From Kryptolebias marmoratus (lineage: Eukaryota; Chordata; Actinopteri; Cyprinodontiformes; Rivulidae), in assembly GCF_001649575.2 (NCBI RefSeq), contig NC_051439.1, positions 16,403,927 to 16,467,926 of the forward strand: a stretch of DNA of 64,000 nt, read 5' to 3'. The notes beneath the pieces are model-generated. The model did no database searches and was not told where the DNA came from. It saw only the letters and a program-made list of their open reading frames with translations. The translations under genes were made by a program, and so were the position numbers. Below are positions 1-12,026 of this stretch, in pieces. Within the stretch, counting starts at the first letter, position 1, and every line of letters starts with the position of its first letter.

Positions 1-600
1 TTTTTCTTTAACAACAAAGTGTCTGAAAAGTGAAATAAACAAGCTTTGTAATTTAAAAAGAAGCTCGTTTACCTTGACGTCCTCAATAATATCGGATTTC
101 ATTTATATCATACACACTCAATCTTCTGACAAGCACAAATAAAAAAACAAATCTACAATGATACATGGAAGACTTGAGTTTTAAAAGTCTAAAACTGTCA
201 TAAAATGAAAAAGATATAACTAACTATAAAACAAAGACAAATGCATTTTAAATGTTGTAACTGTTCAAGACTTTTTTTTTCTTTTAATAATTCACATATT
301 GTTCAAATCCAATTCAAACTAAAAGCAATCTCAGATTTACAATTTACTATCACTCTCAGATCATTTCTTGGTAATGTCTTGATTTCATGGTCATTCTTAG
401 ATTCATAAATTGGAGCATAATGAAGAGTTCTTCTAGATTTGAAATGTTTTTTGTAGCTTAAGGCGAAAATGTAAATGTAAGATATTTGCTTTTTACATGA
501 TGGAAAATTAAACAACGTAATTTCACAATTTTATCGTGTGTTTTCTGTCCTAAATTAGAGGAAAGAGTACAAATACTGCAATATTTAAAGACGCTTCATA
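1..600. other. Intergenic AT-rich sequence upstream of ppie
   Basis: No coding exon, RNA gene or recognised repeat is visible here. The stretch is AT-rich and open only in short frames without similarity to any family I recognise. It leads directly into the ppie promoter. Confidence 0.6.
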
Positions 601-630
601 GTAAAATGTGACCGGTATTGAAAGGTTTGA

Positions 631-644
631 CCACCAGGGGGCGC
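631..644 (+). promoter_or_regulatory. CTCF-type site in the ppie promoter
   Basis: The 14 bases CCACCAGGGGGCGC match the CTCF core consensus (CCASYAGRKGGC) at every position, in forward orientation, about 90 bp upstream of the ppie start codon. Occupancy cannot be shown from sequence. A second full-core match lies in opposite orientation beside hmgcl (21094-21107). Confidence 0.65.
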
Positions 645-660
645 GAAAGGAAAATGAATC

Positions 661-738
661 AAGGAGGCGGAGCTTACTTTGACTCCACCAATCAGCGGCC
701 GGGGTCAGAGTTGAAGGGTGAACTCCAATATGGCGGCT
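661..738 (+). promoter_or_regulatory. ppie proximal promoter with GC box, CCAAT box and YY1-like start
   Basis: A GC-rich box (near 663-671), a CCAAT box (688-692) and the YY1-type motif AATATGGCGGC (728-738) lie in 80 bp. The YY1 motif contains the ppie start codon. There is no TATA box, as usual for a housekeeping promoter. Confidence 0.55.
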
Positions 739-3700
739 AATAAACGAGTGCTGTATGTCGGTGAGTTTAACAGATTTTCACTGAAATTTATCCAAAAATA
801 GATGTACTTCTTATTGTATTTTATTTGTTTCAACTTACTCATAAAACAACGTTAGTGTACTCAAAGCGGGACCGTAAAAGTCAAACTAAATACGTGGAAC
901 GAACTTAAAATTACATTTGAACAAAGAACTAAGTTAATTCCTGATTGAGATTTTTATGTTTTAAACTAAAACTTGACTGAACTAAGTATTTTTCAACATT
1001 AAATTTTGCCAAACTATATAATGTCACGTTTAAACAATAATTGTCTCGAAAAAAATAGCCACATAACTTTAAATACGCATTATTTAAATGTATTTTTCTG
1101 CCCAATGAATCTAAAGCTTTGGGAATTATTTTTTAAACACAACAAGGAGCATATTATTAGCACTGACTGTGTATTTTTTTCAGGTGGCTTGGCAGAGGAG
1201 GTGGATGAGAAGGTGTTGCATGCAGCTTTTATCCCCTTTGGAGACATTATAGACATCCAGATACCTTTAGACTATGAAACAGGTAAGTTTAGTAGTTTAT
1301 GTGAGATATAATAGCCGCTGCTGCTAACAGTGAAATTAATCTCTTGTCTCATGTTGAATTTTCAGAAAAACACAGAGGATTTGCATTTATTGAATTTGAG
1401 CTGGCAGAGGTAGGTCCACGGGTGCAGTTTTGCCTTATAATGTTGAACTATTAATTTATAAATGTAAAAATCCTAATTTAGATATGAAACTGATACTGAA
1501 TCAGCTTGTTTTAACTGCTAGAAAGTTACACTACAGTTAGTTGTGTGAACGAAGAATACACTGTAAGAACGTACAGTTTTACAAGCAAATTGTTTTCGTT
1601 GTGAAGCACATTTTGAGAGGACCAAATTGATCTACACAGCACTTATGCCCAGTATTAAAAGACGAATTAAACAAATAAGACAAGACAGATTAAAAGTAGC
1701 ATAAAGAAAAACATAAAACCTGTCAGGGGAAAGCCCAAAGCTGTTGCTCAGAAGATCTAAGAGGTCCAGAATTTAAGTAAGAGTAGAAAAGTTCAAGACA
1801 TATATTCACATGTCAGTCAAAGGTTTTAAAACACTTAATTTTATGTTTTATAAATGTTTAATTGTTGCTTCTTCCGCAGGATGCTGCAGCAGCTATTGAT
1901 AACATGGTAAGTTGGTCATGTTCCTGCGTTGAAACAGAAGATTTTTGTTGCGTGAGCGAGTTCTCACAAATAAGCCACCTGGTTTAATACTTGTGCTTTT
2001 TTTACTAGAATGAATCTGAACTTTTTGGGCGAACTGTCCGCGTCAACATTGCCAAACCCATGAGAATCAAAGAGGGTTCTTCTCGACCAGGTGACAGGAA
2101 AAAAAATCTGCTCGTAAACTGCGCTTCTAGACTCGGTCTTTGGAATGGGGTGTGGGTGTGGGTGTGACTGTAACGGTGCATCTCCCACAGTGTGGTCGGA
2201 CGATGACTGGCTGAAGAAGTTTTCAGGAAAAAATGTGGAAGAAGCTGAGGCGGAAGCAAACACTGGTGAAGCAGCTGCCGCAACACAGGAGGTGAGGTGG
2301 CTTTTACTTTAATGTGTGCTAAGCCAGTTAATAAAAAGGAAATGTGGAAATACAACACCTCATGCAAGCTCCAGATGACAGATTGAAGTTATATTGAAAG
2401 GTTTAATTTAACTCCTTGACTTCCTTAGCTAGACATCCATCCATCCATTTTCTTTATCCCCTCTTTTCTTCTGGGTTGTGGGAAGCTGGTTTTACAAACT
2501 TTCATTTGGCATTATACAACAATCTGATACACCCAGTCTGTTTGTATTGACCTGGGTTTACTTATACAAGCAGTTCGATTGACTAGAGCTATATATAAAA
2601 ACTCTTTTCTGTTGTATGATCAGATGTGTTTCACTATTTCTTGGTTTTTCATTCTCAGTAGTACAAAAAGTACCCCAAAGCCCTGCGTATCTTTATTGTG
2701 CATGCAGATTCTATATTATGAGCCACACCGAGTTTTCCCCTTTCTTGGCGGCGTGTGATAATAAAAACATTTATATTTACCACAGGTACTGATTGAGTTT
2801 GATGTGTTTCCTCTGCTGACCAGAGTTGAGCTGTGTAGTTGTAACCTTTAACAACAGAAATTCTGATTTTTTTATTATTTAAATTAGTCACAGACTTATT
2901 CAGTGCAAAAAACACCATGACTTTTGGTTATACGTTGCTTTAACTATAGCAGGAAAGTTGTATGTTGTCTCACTGCAGCTTTGTACACATTACAATGATA
3001 AAAACAGATCCAGACCATATTGAGGAGATACTGTTAGTGGGGGAAAATGAAGCAGGGAAAACCTATAAGGAGAACCATCATGAGTGTTGTGAAAGAAAAA
3101 CGCAACTGATTTAAACATTATTTACGTAGAGTTTTTGTATTTATATAGCACCCCAAGGAGACTTGTTGTAAATAGGTGCTGTTTAAATAAACTAGCTTGA
3201 CCTAAACTAAAGAAGACTTAATCCAAAGTTGCACCTAATAGCAGAAAAGCACCCTTTGTACCATTTACCATGTGTGGGATCTTGGATGTTTATATGCTGA
3301 AGCAGAGAATGGCTTTGTTTTTGCAGGGTGAGCCACCAGCCAAAAAGGGCAGAGTAAATCCGCAGGTCTACATGGACATCAAGATTGGCAACAAACCAGC
3401 AGGAAGACTGCGCTTCCTCCTCCGGGCAGACATTGTTCCAATGACAGCAGGTCTCCACATACTTTTGGATTCATACAACATGCTATCTCCTTTTCTGTTA
3501 GATACTGTAGAGAGACTTTTTATTTCTTCACAGAATCCTGGAGTTTAGGTTTAGTTTGTGTCTCATATAACATGCTAATAAATATAAAAGTTACAGATGG
3601 ACTGAAGCCAAATGACTAATGCAGTAAGATTTGCTGTTGGAGTCTTTCCCAATTTCCATTCTCTGACCAAAATCCTGAATAATTGCAACACAAAGCCTCG

Positions 3701-5668
3701 GAAATGCTCATAATATAAGTAGTATATTTGATTTTACGCTCTGTAAACTAGTTACCTTCTTGTATTGGTATTTTGAGGTAACATCTTTTGTAAGTAGGCT
3801 TTTAAAATACATTTTTCTGATCATCCTGTGTTTCAGAGCAACATATTAACATAGCTATCATTGGCACAATTCTTCCACCCTCTTTTGGATCGAAACAAGC
3901 CCCCATTTTGACTAGCAGCAAATGCAGCCTCTGAGGTGTAAGACTAAATAAGTGCACAAATAATTTGTCCTGACAGGAAAGCATTTATATGTCACTGTCA
4001 GTCAACAATCTCCAGTGTTGAACAGAAAAAACATTCATAAACATAAAGAATGTTCTTCCTTCATCAAAGAGGAGGAATGACGCCACTCAGTGGCCTCGTG
4101 TGTCATATCCTGACATCTTGCGAGGCTGTGTGAAGGAGAAGGAAGTGACGTGACGTTGCTCCAGTTGTTCCCAGCATTTTGTTTTTAAGGTTCTTTTTTA
4201 ACTCATTTCTCATAAATTCTTTGCATCCTTTGTAACCTGCAATCCAAAGCCTTAAATACACACATAAAGGATCATTTTCTCTCGAAGGTAAATCAGATTT
4301 TCAAAACGCGAGTTTCTGTATAAGTGATTTAAAACTGAACATTTTAGTGACAGAAACTTGTTTTTCTCGTCCGGCAGTGTTTTCTGACTTGTGAAATTTA
4401 TATCCCTACATATTTGACTCGCCTACAAGGTCTGGCTTATCTGGTAAAGATGGTACAAAAGTTCACCTCTTCTTCTGCACGCAGTGTTATTTTAACTAAT
4501 TAAAGAGGACTGGAGTACAGTGCAGAAACAAAGTATGAAGCTTGTTGGACAGTTTGTTCATGGCTCGTGTTCAAAGTATGAGGGAGAGATGGTGGTTCCT
4601 CAGTGTGCTGGCATGTGTTCAAAAGGCAGTATTTTCAGAGTAATGTGCTGTTAATCTTGCTATCTCTGCACCAGCATCCTGTTTAATTTCCAGCTTAATG
4701 GTGGGGTTGTTCAAATCTTCAAATACCAGCATGACTGTGTGAAAAATGCTTCCCTCCTGCTCCACATTTCTCTTCTGTATGGAAAAAAAAACCCCAGATA
4801 AAATTAGGGAAAAAAAGAACTGGTCGGTCCAGCTGTAGAAAAAATATTTCTTTGCAGATTAACTTTAGTTAAAAAAACTGAATAACATCTTTTTGTCTGT
4901 AGAGAACTTCCGCTGCTTGTGCACTCATGAAAAAGGCTTTGGCTACAAGGGCAGCAGCTTCCACCGTGTCATTCCTCAGTTCATGTGCCAAGGAGGCGAC
5001 TTCACCAACCACAACGGCACCGGCGGCAAGTCCATCTACGGCCGCAAGTTTGATGATGAGAACTTTGTCCTGAAACACACAGCTCCAGGTGAGGAGCGCA
5101 GGAACGAACCTCTCACTTTTGGGCTTACCGGTTGACCGTATTTGGCTAAAAGGTTTTTACGCTCTGCCTCACAGGACAGCTCTCCATGGCCAACTCGGGG
5201 TCAAACACCAACGGCTCACAGTTTTTCATCACCACCGACAAAACAGACTGGCTGGATGGTAAACACGTGGTGTTTGGAGAGCTGCTGGAGGGGATGGACG
5301 TGCTTCGAGCAATGGAAGTAAGTTTTATTTAGAAAGAGGCGAGTTTCTAATCAGCGATCATCTCAACTTGTTTCTACTGGTTCAAGTTGCAAAATAAAAA
5401 TGCACTGTTGCAAAACAATTGATTTGTCTGATTATTTTAACTGGGTTTAGTAAAAAAAAGAACTCTTATTTAAATGCGTACTGTTTAGACATAAAGACAT
5501 ACTTTGCATTGATAATCTTCTAATTTAAGAAAAACTTTGCATTTAAATTCAATAAACTTGTTTTATCACAGAGTTGTTGATTTTTGTTTTGTTTTTCAGG
5601 CTCAGGGAACAAAAGATGGAAAGCCGAAACAGAAAGTGATCATCTCAGACTGTGGGGAATATGTGTGA
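730..5668 (+). CDS. ppie: Peptidyl-prolyl cis-trans isomerase E (cyclophilin E / Cyp33)
   Basis: Nuclear RNA-binding cyclophilin; the family isomerises X-Pro bonds and is associated with spliceosomes and MLL/KMT2A regulation. Coding exons: 730-760, 1184-1282, 1366-1409, 1880-1906, 2009-2090, 2191-2291, 3327-3450, 4903-5088, 5175-5317, 5600-5668. All have GT/AG borders and compatible phases, giving 906 nt and 301 residues, the human PPIE length. The N-terminal RRM shows RNP2 (VLYVGG) and RNP1 ([10 protein letters not shown]). An acidic linker ([11 protein letters not shown]) follows, then a complete cyclophilin domain from about residue 140. It retains the catalytic arginine in SFHRVIPQF, the QGGDF motif and the tryptophan in [13 protein letters not shown]. 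The start is the first ATG ([11 protein letters not shown]), in good context. A poly(A) signal lies at 5751-5756. Exon 4 is only 27 nt. Confidence 0.97.
2433..2495 (-). repeat. LINE 3'-tail fragment with CATC repeats (RTE/Rex3-like)
   Basis: In ppie intron 6, a run of CATC/ATCC units is followed by TTTTCTTTATCCC and a GGGTTGTGGGAAGCTGG segment. This looks like the reverse complement of the 3' end of an RTE/Rex3-type non-LTR retrotransposon, whose tail ends in GATGGATGG units. The match is from memory of fish repeats. Confidence 0.4.
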
Positions 5669-5750
5669 ACAAAAAAAGAAAATTATTGCTAACTTGTATG
5701 TGTGCTCATTGATTTTTTTTTTTTTTCAATTCTTGTCATGTAAATATTTC

Positions 5751-5756
5751 AATAAA
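5751..5756 (+). terminator. Poly(A) signal of ppie
   Basis: AATAAA lies 83 nt after the ppie stop codon and is the first canonical signal downstream, so the 3' UTR is short. Confidence 0.75.
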
Positions 5757-5989
5757 AACATTTTTATAAAGAAAACAGAAAGTGCTGCATGTGTTCTTTT
5801 TTGAGCATCTATTAAAACTAACTTAATCAAAGTTTTAAATAATAGAAATAGGTTCTGAAAATAACTTTTCTACACTGTTTTGTAATTTAAAAACCTTTTA
5901 AACAGATTCCAGATTTGAAATAATGATTCCAAAGTGCTTGTTTTTGTTTTCGGCCATGTTGTTTTTGACCTAATTTGACACGACAGTAA

Positions 5990-6236
5990 TGCGAGCGGGA
6001 CAGCAGAGGTTTTTAATGATGCCCTGTTTGCCTCCGGAGCGGCGGGGACGCGTTCAGGGCGTTAGGAGCCACACCTGAGCAGGTAGAGCCGCGGCGGGGA
6101 GAGGCGGTGAGATGCGCGCGCAGCTCCTCCCTTCGCCCCGCTCCGCTCCCGTCCTGCTGGCAGATCTGCTGAGATTCTCCTCGCTGTTGTTCAGCTCCGG
6201 ACTGCTCCGAGGGGGGATGAAAGCTCCGTGTAAACT
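5990..6236 (+). promoter_or_regulatory. CpG-rich promoter and non-coding exon 1 of the first connexin gene
   Basis: GC content and CpG density rise sharply here compared with the flanks. A splice donor (GTGAGT) starts at 6237, and an acceptor with a T-rich tract ends at 6659, 98 nt before the connexin ATG. Connexin genes typically have a 5' non-coding exon followed by one coding exon, so 6180-6236 is a likely end of exon 1. The transcription start is not resolved. Confidence 0.5.
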
Positions 6237-6757
6237 GTGAGTATCCGAATCGATCCTTAAAAGAAACACACCAAAAAAGTAAAAGGAAGGTTTTTGTTTT
6301 TTGTTTGTTTTTATTTTTTAAGACTCGGGCGTCGTGAATGTGCGTAATTACGCGCGGAATGTAGAAACATTTGGAAGTTCGTCGCGCAACCTTTGGAAAA
6401 GCGGCTGGTTTTAGTAGGAGACTTGTTTTCCTCTCTGTACAGCGATGAAAGACAAGTTATTGTTTTATATCCATCTAATGCAACATTTTAAACAAAAGGC
6501 TGCTCTATTTTAGGCTCGTTTTTAACTTAAAAGTTAACATTTGTTTAAAAGTTGTATGAAAACATGAGATTACTGAACATGTTAACACCCAGCTCGACCT
6601 GATTTGTTTCTTTGTTGTCTCACCCTGGGATTTAACGGGTTTTTTTTCTGTTTTTTCAGGCTGGTAAATACCTGAAGTTGATTTGTGCCATTTTAGCTGA
6701 GAAGAGGCTGTCTTCTATCAACAGGAAGAGAAGACAGACTGTGAACAAACTTCCATC

Positions 6758-7549
6758 ATGAACTGGGCATTCCTCCAGGCCCTCCTCAGCGGGGTGAACA
6801 GATACTCCACAGCCTTCGGCAGAGTATGGCTCTCCATTGTTTTCCTCTTCAGGGTCATGGTGTTTGTGGTGGCCGCAGAGAAGGTGTGGGGAGACGAGCA
6901 GAAGGACTTCAAATGCAACACGGCCCAGCCCGGCTGCCACAACGTCTGCTACGACCACTTCTTCCCCGTGTCCCACGTCCGGCTGTGGGCCCTGCAGCTC
7001 ATCTTTGTCACCTGCCCCTCGTTACTGGTAATCATGCATGTGGCCTACAGGGAGGACAGGGAACGAAAACACCAACTCAAGTACGGCGACAACTACCGCC
7101 GCATCTACCAAAACACTGGCAAGAAGCGCGGAGGCCTGTGGTGGACCTACATCCTCACGCTGGTCTTCAAAATAGGAGTCGATGCTACCTTCATCTACCT
7201 CCTCTACCACATCTACGAGGGCTACGATTTCCCCCCGCTCGTCAAGTGTACCCAGGACCCTTGCCCCAACACGGTGGACTGCTTTATCGCTCGGCCCACC
7301 GAGAAGAGAATCTTCACCATCTTCATGGTGGTCACCAGTTTCATCTGCATACTCCTTTCCATCTTTGAAATCGTCTATCTGATCGGCAAACGCTGCTGTG
7401 AGTGTTTCTCATCAAAAACCCACTCTCGCACTTTTGCCACCGAAACAATGTCCAGCGGGAAGAGGCTGTTGGATTCAGGCTCGGTAGAGCAGCAGGGCAA
7501 GATCACCCCTGAAACACCGGCGCCCTCATATGCTGCTGCCGTTTCATGA
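6758..7549 (+). CDS. Gap-junction beta connexin (Cx30.3/Cx31-like)
   Basis: Intact 263-residue connexin in a single coding exon. Connexins are four-pass membrane proteins; six form a hemichannel, and hemichannels dock to make cell-cell channels. The N-terminus ([14 protein letters not shown]) and the two extracellular cysteine triplets are complete: C53, C60, C64 in loop 1 and C164, C169, C175 in loop 2. The short cytoplasmic loop and short tail fit the beta subgroup. The tail ends in AAAVS. The ATG is used because connexin sequence begins exactly there and a non-coding exon begins at 6660. The closest family appears to be the GJB3/GJB4/GJB5 group; fish names such as cx30.3 or cx34.x cannot be assigned without a tree. 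It is a tandem neighbour of the connexin at 14688. Confidence 0.96.
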   Translation: MNWAFLQALLSGVNRYSTAFGRVWLSIVFLFRVMVFVVAAEKVWGDEQKDFKCNTAQPGCHNVCYDHFFPVSHVRLWALQLIFVTCPSLLVIMHVAYREDRERKHQLKYGDNYRRIYQNTGKKRGGLWWTYILTLVFKIGVDATFIYLLYHIYEGYDFPPLVKCTQDPCPNTVDCFIARPTEKRIFTIFMVVTSFICILLSIFEIVYLIGKRCCECFSSKTHSRTFATETMSSGKRLLDSGSVEQQGKITPETPAPSYAAAVS

Positions 7550-8157
7550 TCCGTGACCAGGAAGACTTTTTCGAAAGAACAAAGACGAGACGGCAGAGCT
7601 GTCTTTTTCGTTTGAAAAGACTCGTTCGTCAGAGACGGACCTACAGTGAGCTTACTGTATTTCCTTACTGCCAAAGTTTGTGTCATAAATCTTGAATGTT
7701 CACCGTTGTGTGCCTATTTGAACTGACTTTATTTTAATACAAGAATCTCTCCAGTCGTAAAGGAATGACTAAAGGCACGTTTGCATGTCTAACTTGGCCC
7801 TGATATCCGCAGCATGAGTCACTCCTCGGTTTGGCGAGTTTTACCAGCACATGTGGTTTTTCTGTGTAAGATTTTCCTTCTGCTTGTGCCCAGCCTCAAA
7901 CATTCAGTCAGTGCTGAAACCTTTTTTTCCTTTTTTCCCCCTTTTCACACAAATCTCTCTCTGTGAATGCTGTTGTTTTTGTACATTATAATTAAAAAAA
8001 GGCAGGGTACTGTCCTGATTTGTGATTGAACTGTTTTCTTTGCTCAGGCAGTGGAGCAGGAGAAAAATGCAGTTTCACAAACAAATGTAATGGTTGTTTA
8101 TATTTTACACTTTTGAGGTGCAACTTTTTAACGTGTTTGTAAATGTTTTGTAATAAA
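7550..8157 (+). terminator. 3' UTR and poly(A) signal of the first connexin gene
   Basis: About 600 nt of non-coding sequence follows the stop codon and ends at an AATAAA at 8152-8157. A T-rich stretch (7920-7945) lies inside. No other gene is visible here. Confidence 0.6.
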
Positions 8158-9850
8158 TATTATTTTATGATTTAAGAAAGTGTGTTGGTTCATCAGAAGC
8201 AGAAACATGGAGGCTCATACACACTATGCCAGCAGAGGCACTTATAAACCTAACATGAGAGCAGTGTAAACCTAACACCCATACAAAAAAAGGATTTGTT
8301 GACTTTGCACAAGTTCTGTGTTTGAGCAAAGAGCTCAGCCATTTTTTTTTCTCCCATTTCCTCGTTTATTTTTATTTTTTCCACATGTTGCGTAAGTTCA
8401 ATCAGATCCTTCCTCGTCATTGGCTGCACTGATTGTTTTGTTGCCAGGAGAGGCGCCTCCATTGTTTAGGAAGATTGGTACTTTTAGAAAAAAGCAGAGG
8501 AGGAGCCCCGGCTCTCCTCGGTTTAATTCATCTGTGCTGACGCGCAACTCCACCCAGCGCAGGAATCTGTGCTCAGAGCCTGAACGCCTGGTTACAGTTC
8601 TCTCTCTGCGACATGCCCAAGCAGAGATGAAGTGAGAGTTTAATGGCTTTTTCTAACTCTCTCCCTATTTGTTCTGCTAAGGTTTTGAAGCGCATCTATT
8701 TACACCTCCGTGCCAATGATGGAATGGCATAAACAAAACTCAACCGGTCTACTAATGGTGACGGGATAATCTGCAGGCACCACTGTTGATGTTTCAGGGA
8801 CCCTTAAAAGCCCATTTCAGACGTTACTTCCAGTAAAATCTTTTTCCCATTAAAACCTGCTGATTGTCATAATAAATTTAATGTGCCAATGCTGTTATAC
8901 TGGCATGACAGGAAGTAAATGATTGAAAAATGTCTAAATATGCTTTTAAAAGAGCAAAAAAAACCTGTGTGACAAGTAAAGTTAAGGTAATTAAAACATC
9001 TAAAACTGATTTCTGCTTTCACATATTTCTGCAATCACTCAATCATACAGAGAAACCTTTTAAATAATCAAATAAGCTAAAACTATATAGCTTTTATACT
9101 TCTATTGTTCTGTTTGGTAATAAAACTAGTAGTAAAAGTTTATCATTTAGGATAAGTAGTTAATTTGAAGGTGAAACAAGAATAACAAAAATCTTTTATC
9201 ATCAACAATATAAGGTGTGAACAAAAGAGATGCTGATGCTTCTCAGGCCATATAAAAGTTACAAAACTACATCTAAAGAGTTTGTACTCTGTCAGTCCTT
9301 CAGCACACAGAACTGTTCAAGTACTTTTAATTTATCCGTATTTAAAAATACATATATTATATCATACATGTAGTAAAACAAGATGGATGGTATGAGACTG
9401 AACAGCTCATTGGAAGGGTGACAGGAGTCGTTCTTCTTGCATCTTTCCTTGAACATGATCTCTAACGACGGGAATTTTTGTAGCAGGAAGTTGGGACAGC
9501 TTGTTGTCATTCAAAGTACCGTAAGATGTATTCTTTGGTTGACTGTTTAAGGTCTTGAACACGTGACATCTTCCATTATTTACTTCTGAGTTCTGTGGAG
9601 TTCAAGTTGTTTCAGCTTTCTGGCTCAGTCCATTTTGTGAATGGCGTGTTTTTTTTGTTTTTTTTTTGACAATTATTCCTGAATTAAAGCGTGAATGGTG
9701 GCAAGTTAGGGTGGGAAGATAGCATCGTATGTAGTTGAATGGATTTACTCTCCTCTATTTAAAAATCTGTTTTCTGAATAGTCAAAGCAAACTCCTGACT
9801 TAAATTGTAAATAAATGTTTGAAGAGAATTATGTATGTTCTACAGCACTT
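8158..9850. other. Inter-connexin DNA, no gene identified
   Basis: Mostly AT-rich single-copy-looking sequence. A GC-richer patch at 8405-8640 contains an inverted CCAAT box and ends at a possible donor (GTGAGA at 8633). It could be a distal non-coding first exon of the downstream connexin, but nothing proves transcription. The rest, to 9850, shows nothing I can name. Confidence 0.4.
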
Positions 9851-9855
9851 TCATA

Positions 9856-9995
9856 TTCTCACTCACACACCGATAAGCTTATTGGTGGGCAGTGAGGGTA
9901 CAGGACAAGGACAGGTCAGCTCACCGCAGGGCCTGGGGATCGAACCCCCAACCTTTCAACTTTAAGATCGCCACAAAGCGTCTGGGTGCCCAGAG
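9856..9995 (-). repeat. tRNA-derived SINE fragment
   Basis: On the minus strand a Pol III B-box-like motif (GGTTCGATCCC, within 9935-9948) sits in GC-richer sequence of tRNA type. No complete cloverleaf with an A box can be built, so this reads as an old SINE head and not a tRNA gene. Small perfect hairpins follow (TCTGGG/CCCAGA near 9981-9994, and the hairpin at 10005-10033). Confidence 0.45.
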
Positions 9996-10004
9996 GCAGG
10001 GTGT

Positions 10005-10033
10005 TTCATGGTTGTGATGGGCACAACCATGAA
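10005..10033. repeat. Perfect 12-bp inverted repeat (hairpin)
   Basis: TTCATGGTTGTG and its exact reverse complement are separated by 5 bases (ATGGG). It lies at the edge of the SINE fragment and has no T-tract typical of a terminator. It may be a remnant of a transposon end. Confidence 0.6.
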
Positions 10034-10039
10034 GCAATT

Positions 10040-12026
10040 ACAGGCACGTCAAGTTTCCATCATTCCTGTAAAATGGAGTCACACCAGCTGAAAACAAAGG
10101 GATATCGGTGACACTGAATGAAAGATTTTTTTCCCAGTTAACAGCCACAGACTTAACTGGGCAAACTTAGCAACCCTCTGTGAGCTTCGGATTTCTGGTT
10201 CAGACTGTTACCCCAAAAATCCTCAGAAACATCCAAGGAAATAAACGGATGGGTTTGCGATCAATCAAGTGGGACGTTATTGTCCTATTCAAATGATTAG
10301 AGTCACTTTCTTGACTTTGAGGGACAATTCTAAATAGATTTTAGGAAATAAATCATTAAAAAAAAACAGGATCCATTTTTTTTTAAATTTCCTGGTGAAC
10401 ATGAAATGGCAGGTTCATAAACCTCAACCTTGAACATATGAGTGATCTTAGCATGTCGAGTCTTGTTAGTCGTTATTTTGTTTACCCACTCTGTCTGTGC
10501 GGCTCTTTGAACGATCCAGGACACATGACAGTCGCCTTGAACACGTTGCTGCTTTTTTTTTTGGTAAGGTTTTAAGTCACACCTTTATATGGCTTCCTTC
10601 CTTTCACAGCACCAGTTGAAAGTTGCGTGTTTATCCTGTTGTGTTTACTGACGAATCCTTCTAGTCGAGACTTGTCATTGGCAGAGGTTGAGTCATTCGT
10701 TTTAGGTGTGTTCTCTTCAGACTGCCAGGACCTGTTCTGTTCGTCATTTGGAGCCTAGAGAAAAGGAAAAATAGTTTTTAATTTACCCCTCCCCTGTTCT
10801 ACAATGTGCCACTTGGTCACTGAAATACCCAAAATATTGAAAGAACAGACGTTATCTTGATGAGTGAAAGCACCACATTGCTGAACCGCACAACTACTAC
10901 TAAAATCTGTAGCAATGAAGAAAAAACTTGCATGTGACGTGATTGTATCTCAGTGACAGATGAATTCCTTTGGTAACTAAAAATAATTTGAACAAAAATT
11001 AAAATCTGAAAGTAATTAAAAAGCATCTCATCCTAGTTTCTGTTTTTTTTTTTCAATTATTCAGAATCCCCTTTTTTTTACTTCTAAATACATTTTTGCG
11101 CAGTTTAAGGCTCAAATAGGCCATTTTAAAACAGTGAACCTGACTCCACTTTAGAGAAGAAATACACTTTTGTGTGTTTTATTCTTTCACACTGTTTAAA
11201 CACCGGATTGAATAGCTCTGACTACAAGAACGAACACGTTCTCACACAGCCTTGTGTCTAAACTTTAAGGCGCCTCCGTTTCTGAGAACTCAAACTTGTC
11301 GGCAAATTCCAATAATTGTAAAATGTTCTTTCACTTTAGAACGTCAAAACCAATTTCTTTGCACAGAGCCAAAACCAACAATCTATATGATCTAAGGATT
11401 GTAGTGAGAACTCTGGGGGTTGCGTGAACTGTGACAGTGTTATCTGAGCAGAACAAAGATTTGAAAAGGATGAAGGAAATACGATCCTCCTTTTCTTTAC
11501 AGTATTATCACAGAAAGAGCTAGTCAAATTTAATGGTACAAGCCCTTTCCAAAAAAAAGGAAATGAAAGTTTTAAAATAATTACTTTACAGTAACTCATC
11601 TAAAAACGACCTTACATTGCCCTGGAAACCTTCATCAACAACAACAACAAAAAAGAGTCAAAAGACAGGCCCAAAGAAAGAAAAAATGTATTCAAGATGT
11701 GCCTTCCTCTTGCTGGCAAACAAGTTCAGACAAGGAGGCAATCCCATTCCTGGAAACACAGAATGTGGAAACAAAGACATCTAAAATGTCCACCAACCAC
11801 CCCCCTCAAAAAAAAAAATGAGCAAAAAACTTTTATTAGAGTTGCTTTACCAGTTAGATAAACATTAATACAACTTTATGGCTTCAAATGTAAAGAGAGT
11901 TGGACGTTTTCCCTTTCAGTGGGTACTATAAATCTAAATAAAATCTCAGTTTCTCTTTCTAACAAACCATCCTTATGACCTCTGATTGTTTGCCAGCTGA
12001 AGACCTAAACAGTGTTAGTCCAAAAG
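10040..12026. other. AT-rich inter-connexin DNA, nothing identified
   Basis: Simple A- and T-runs occur (10550, 11040, 11640, 11810). Open frames are short and without family features. No gene or clear repeat is supported. Confidence 0.5.

Noticed and set aside
6826..7368. 180-residue out-of-frame plus-strand ORF in the first connexin
   Set aside because: Frame shadow of the true coding sequence.
8420..8635. 71-residue plus-strand ORF in a GC-richer patch
   Set aside because: No homology or coding features; at best a non-coding distal exon of the second connexin.
9930..9950. tRNA gene
   Set aside because: B-box-like motif only; no A box or cloverleaf, so scored as a SINE fragment.
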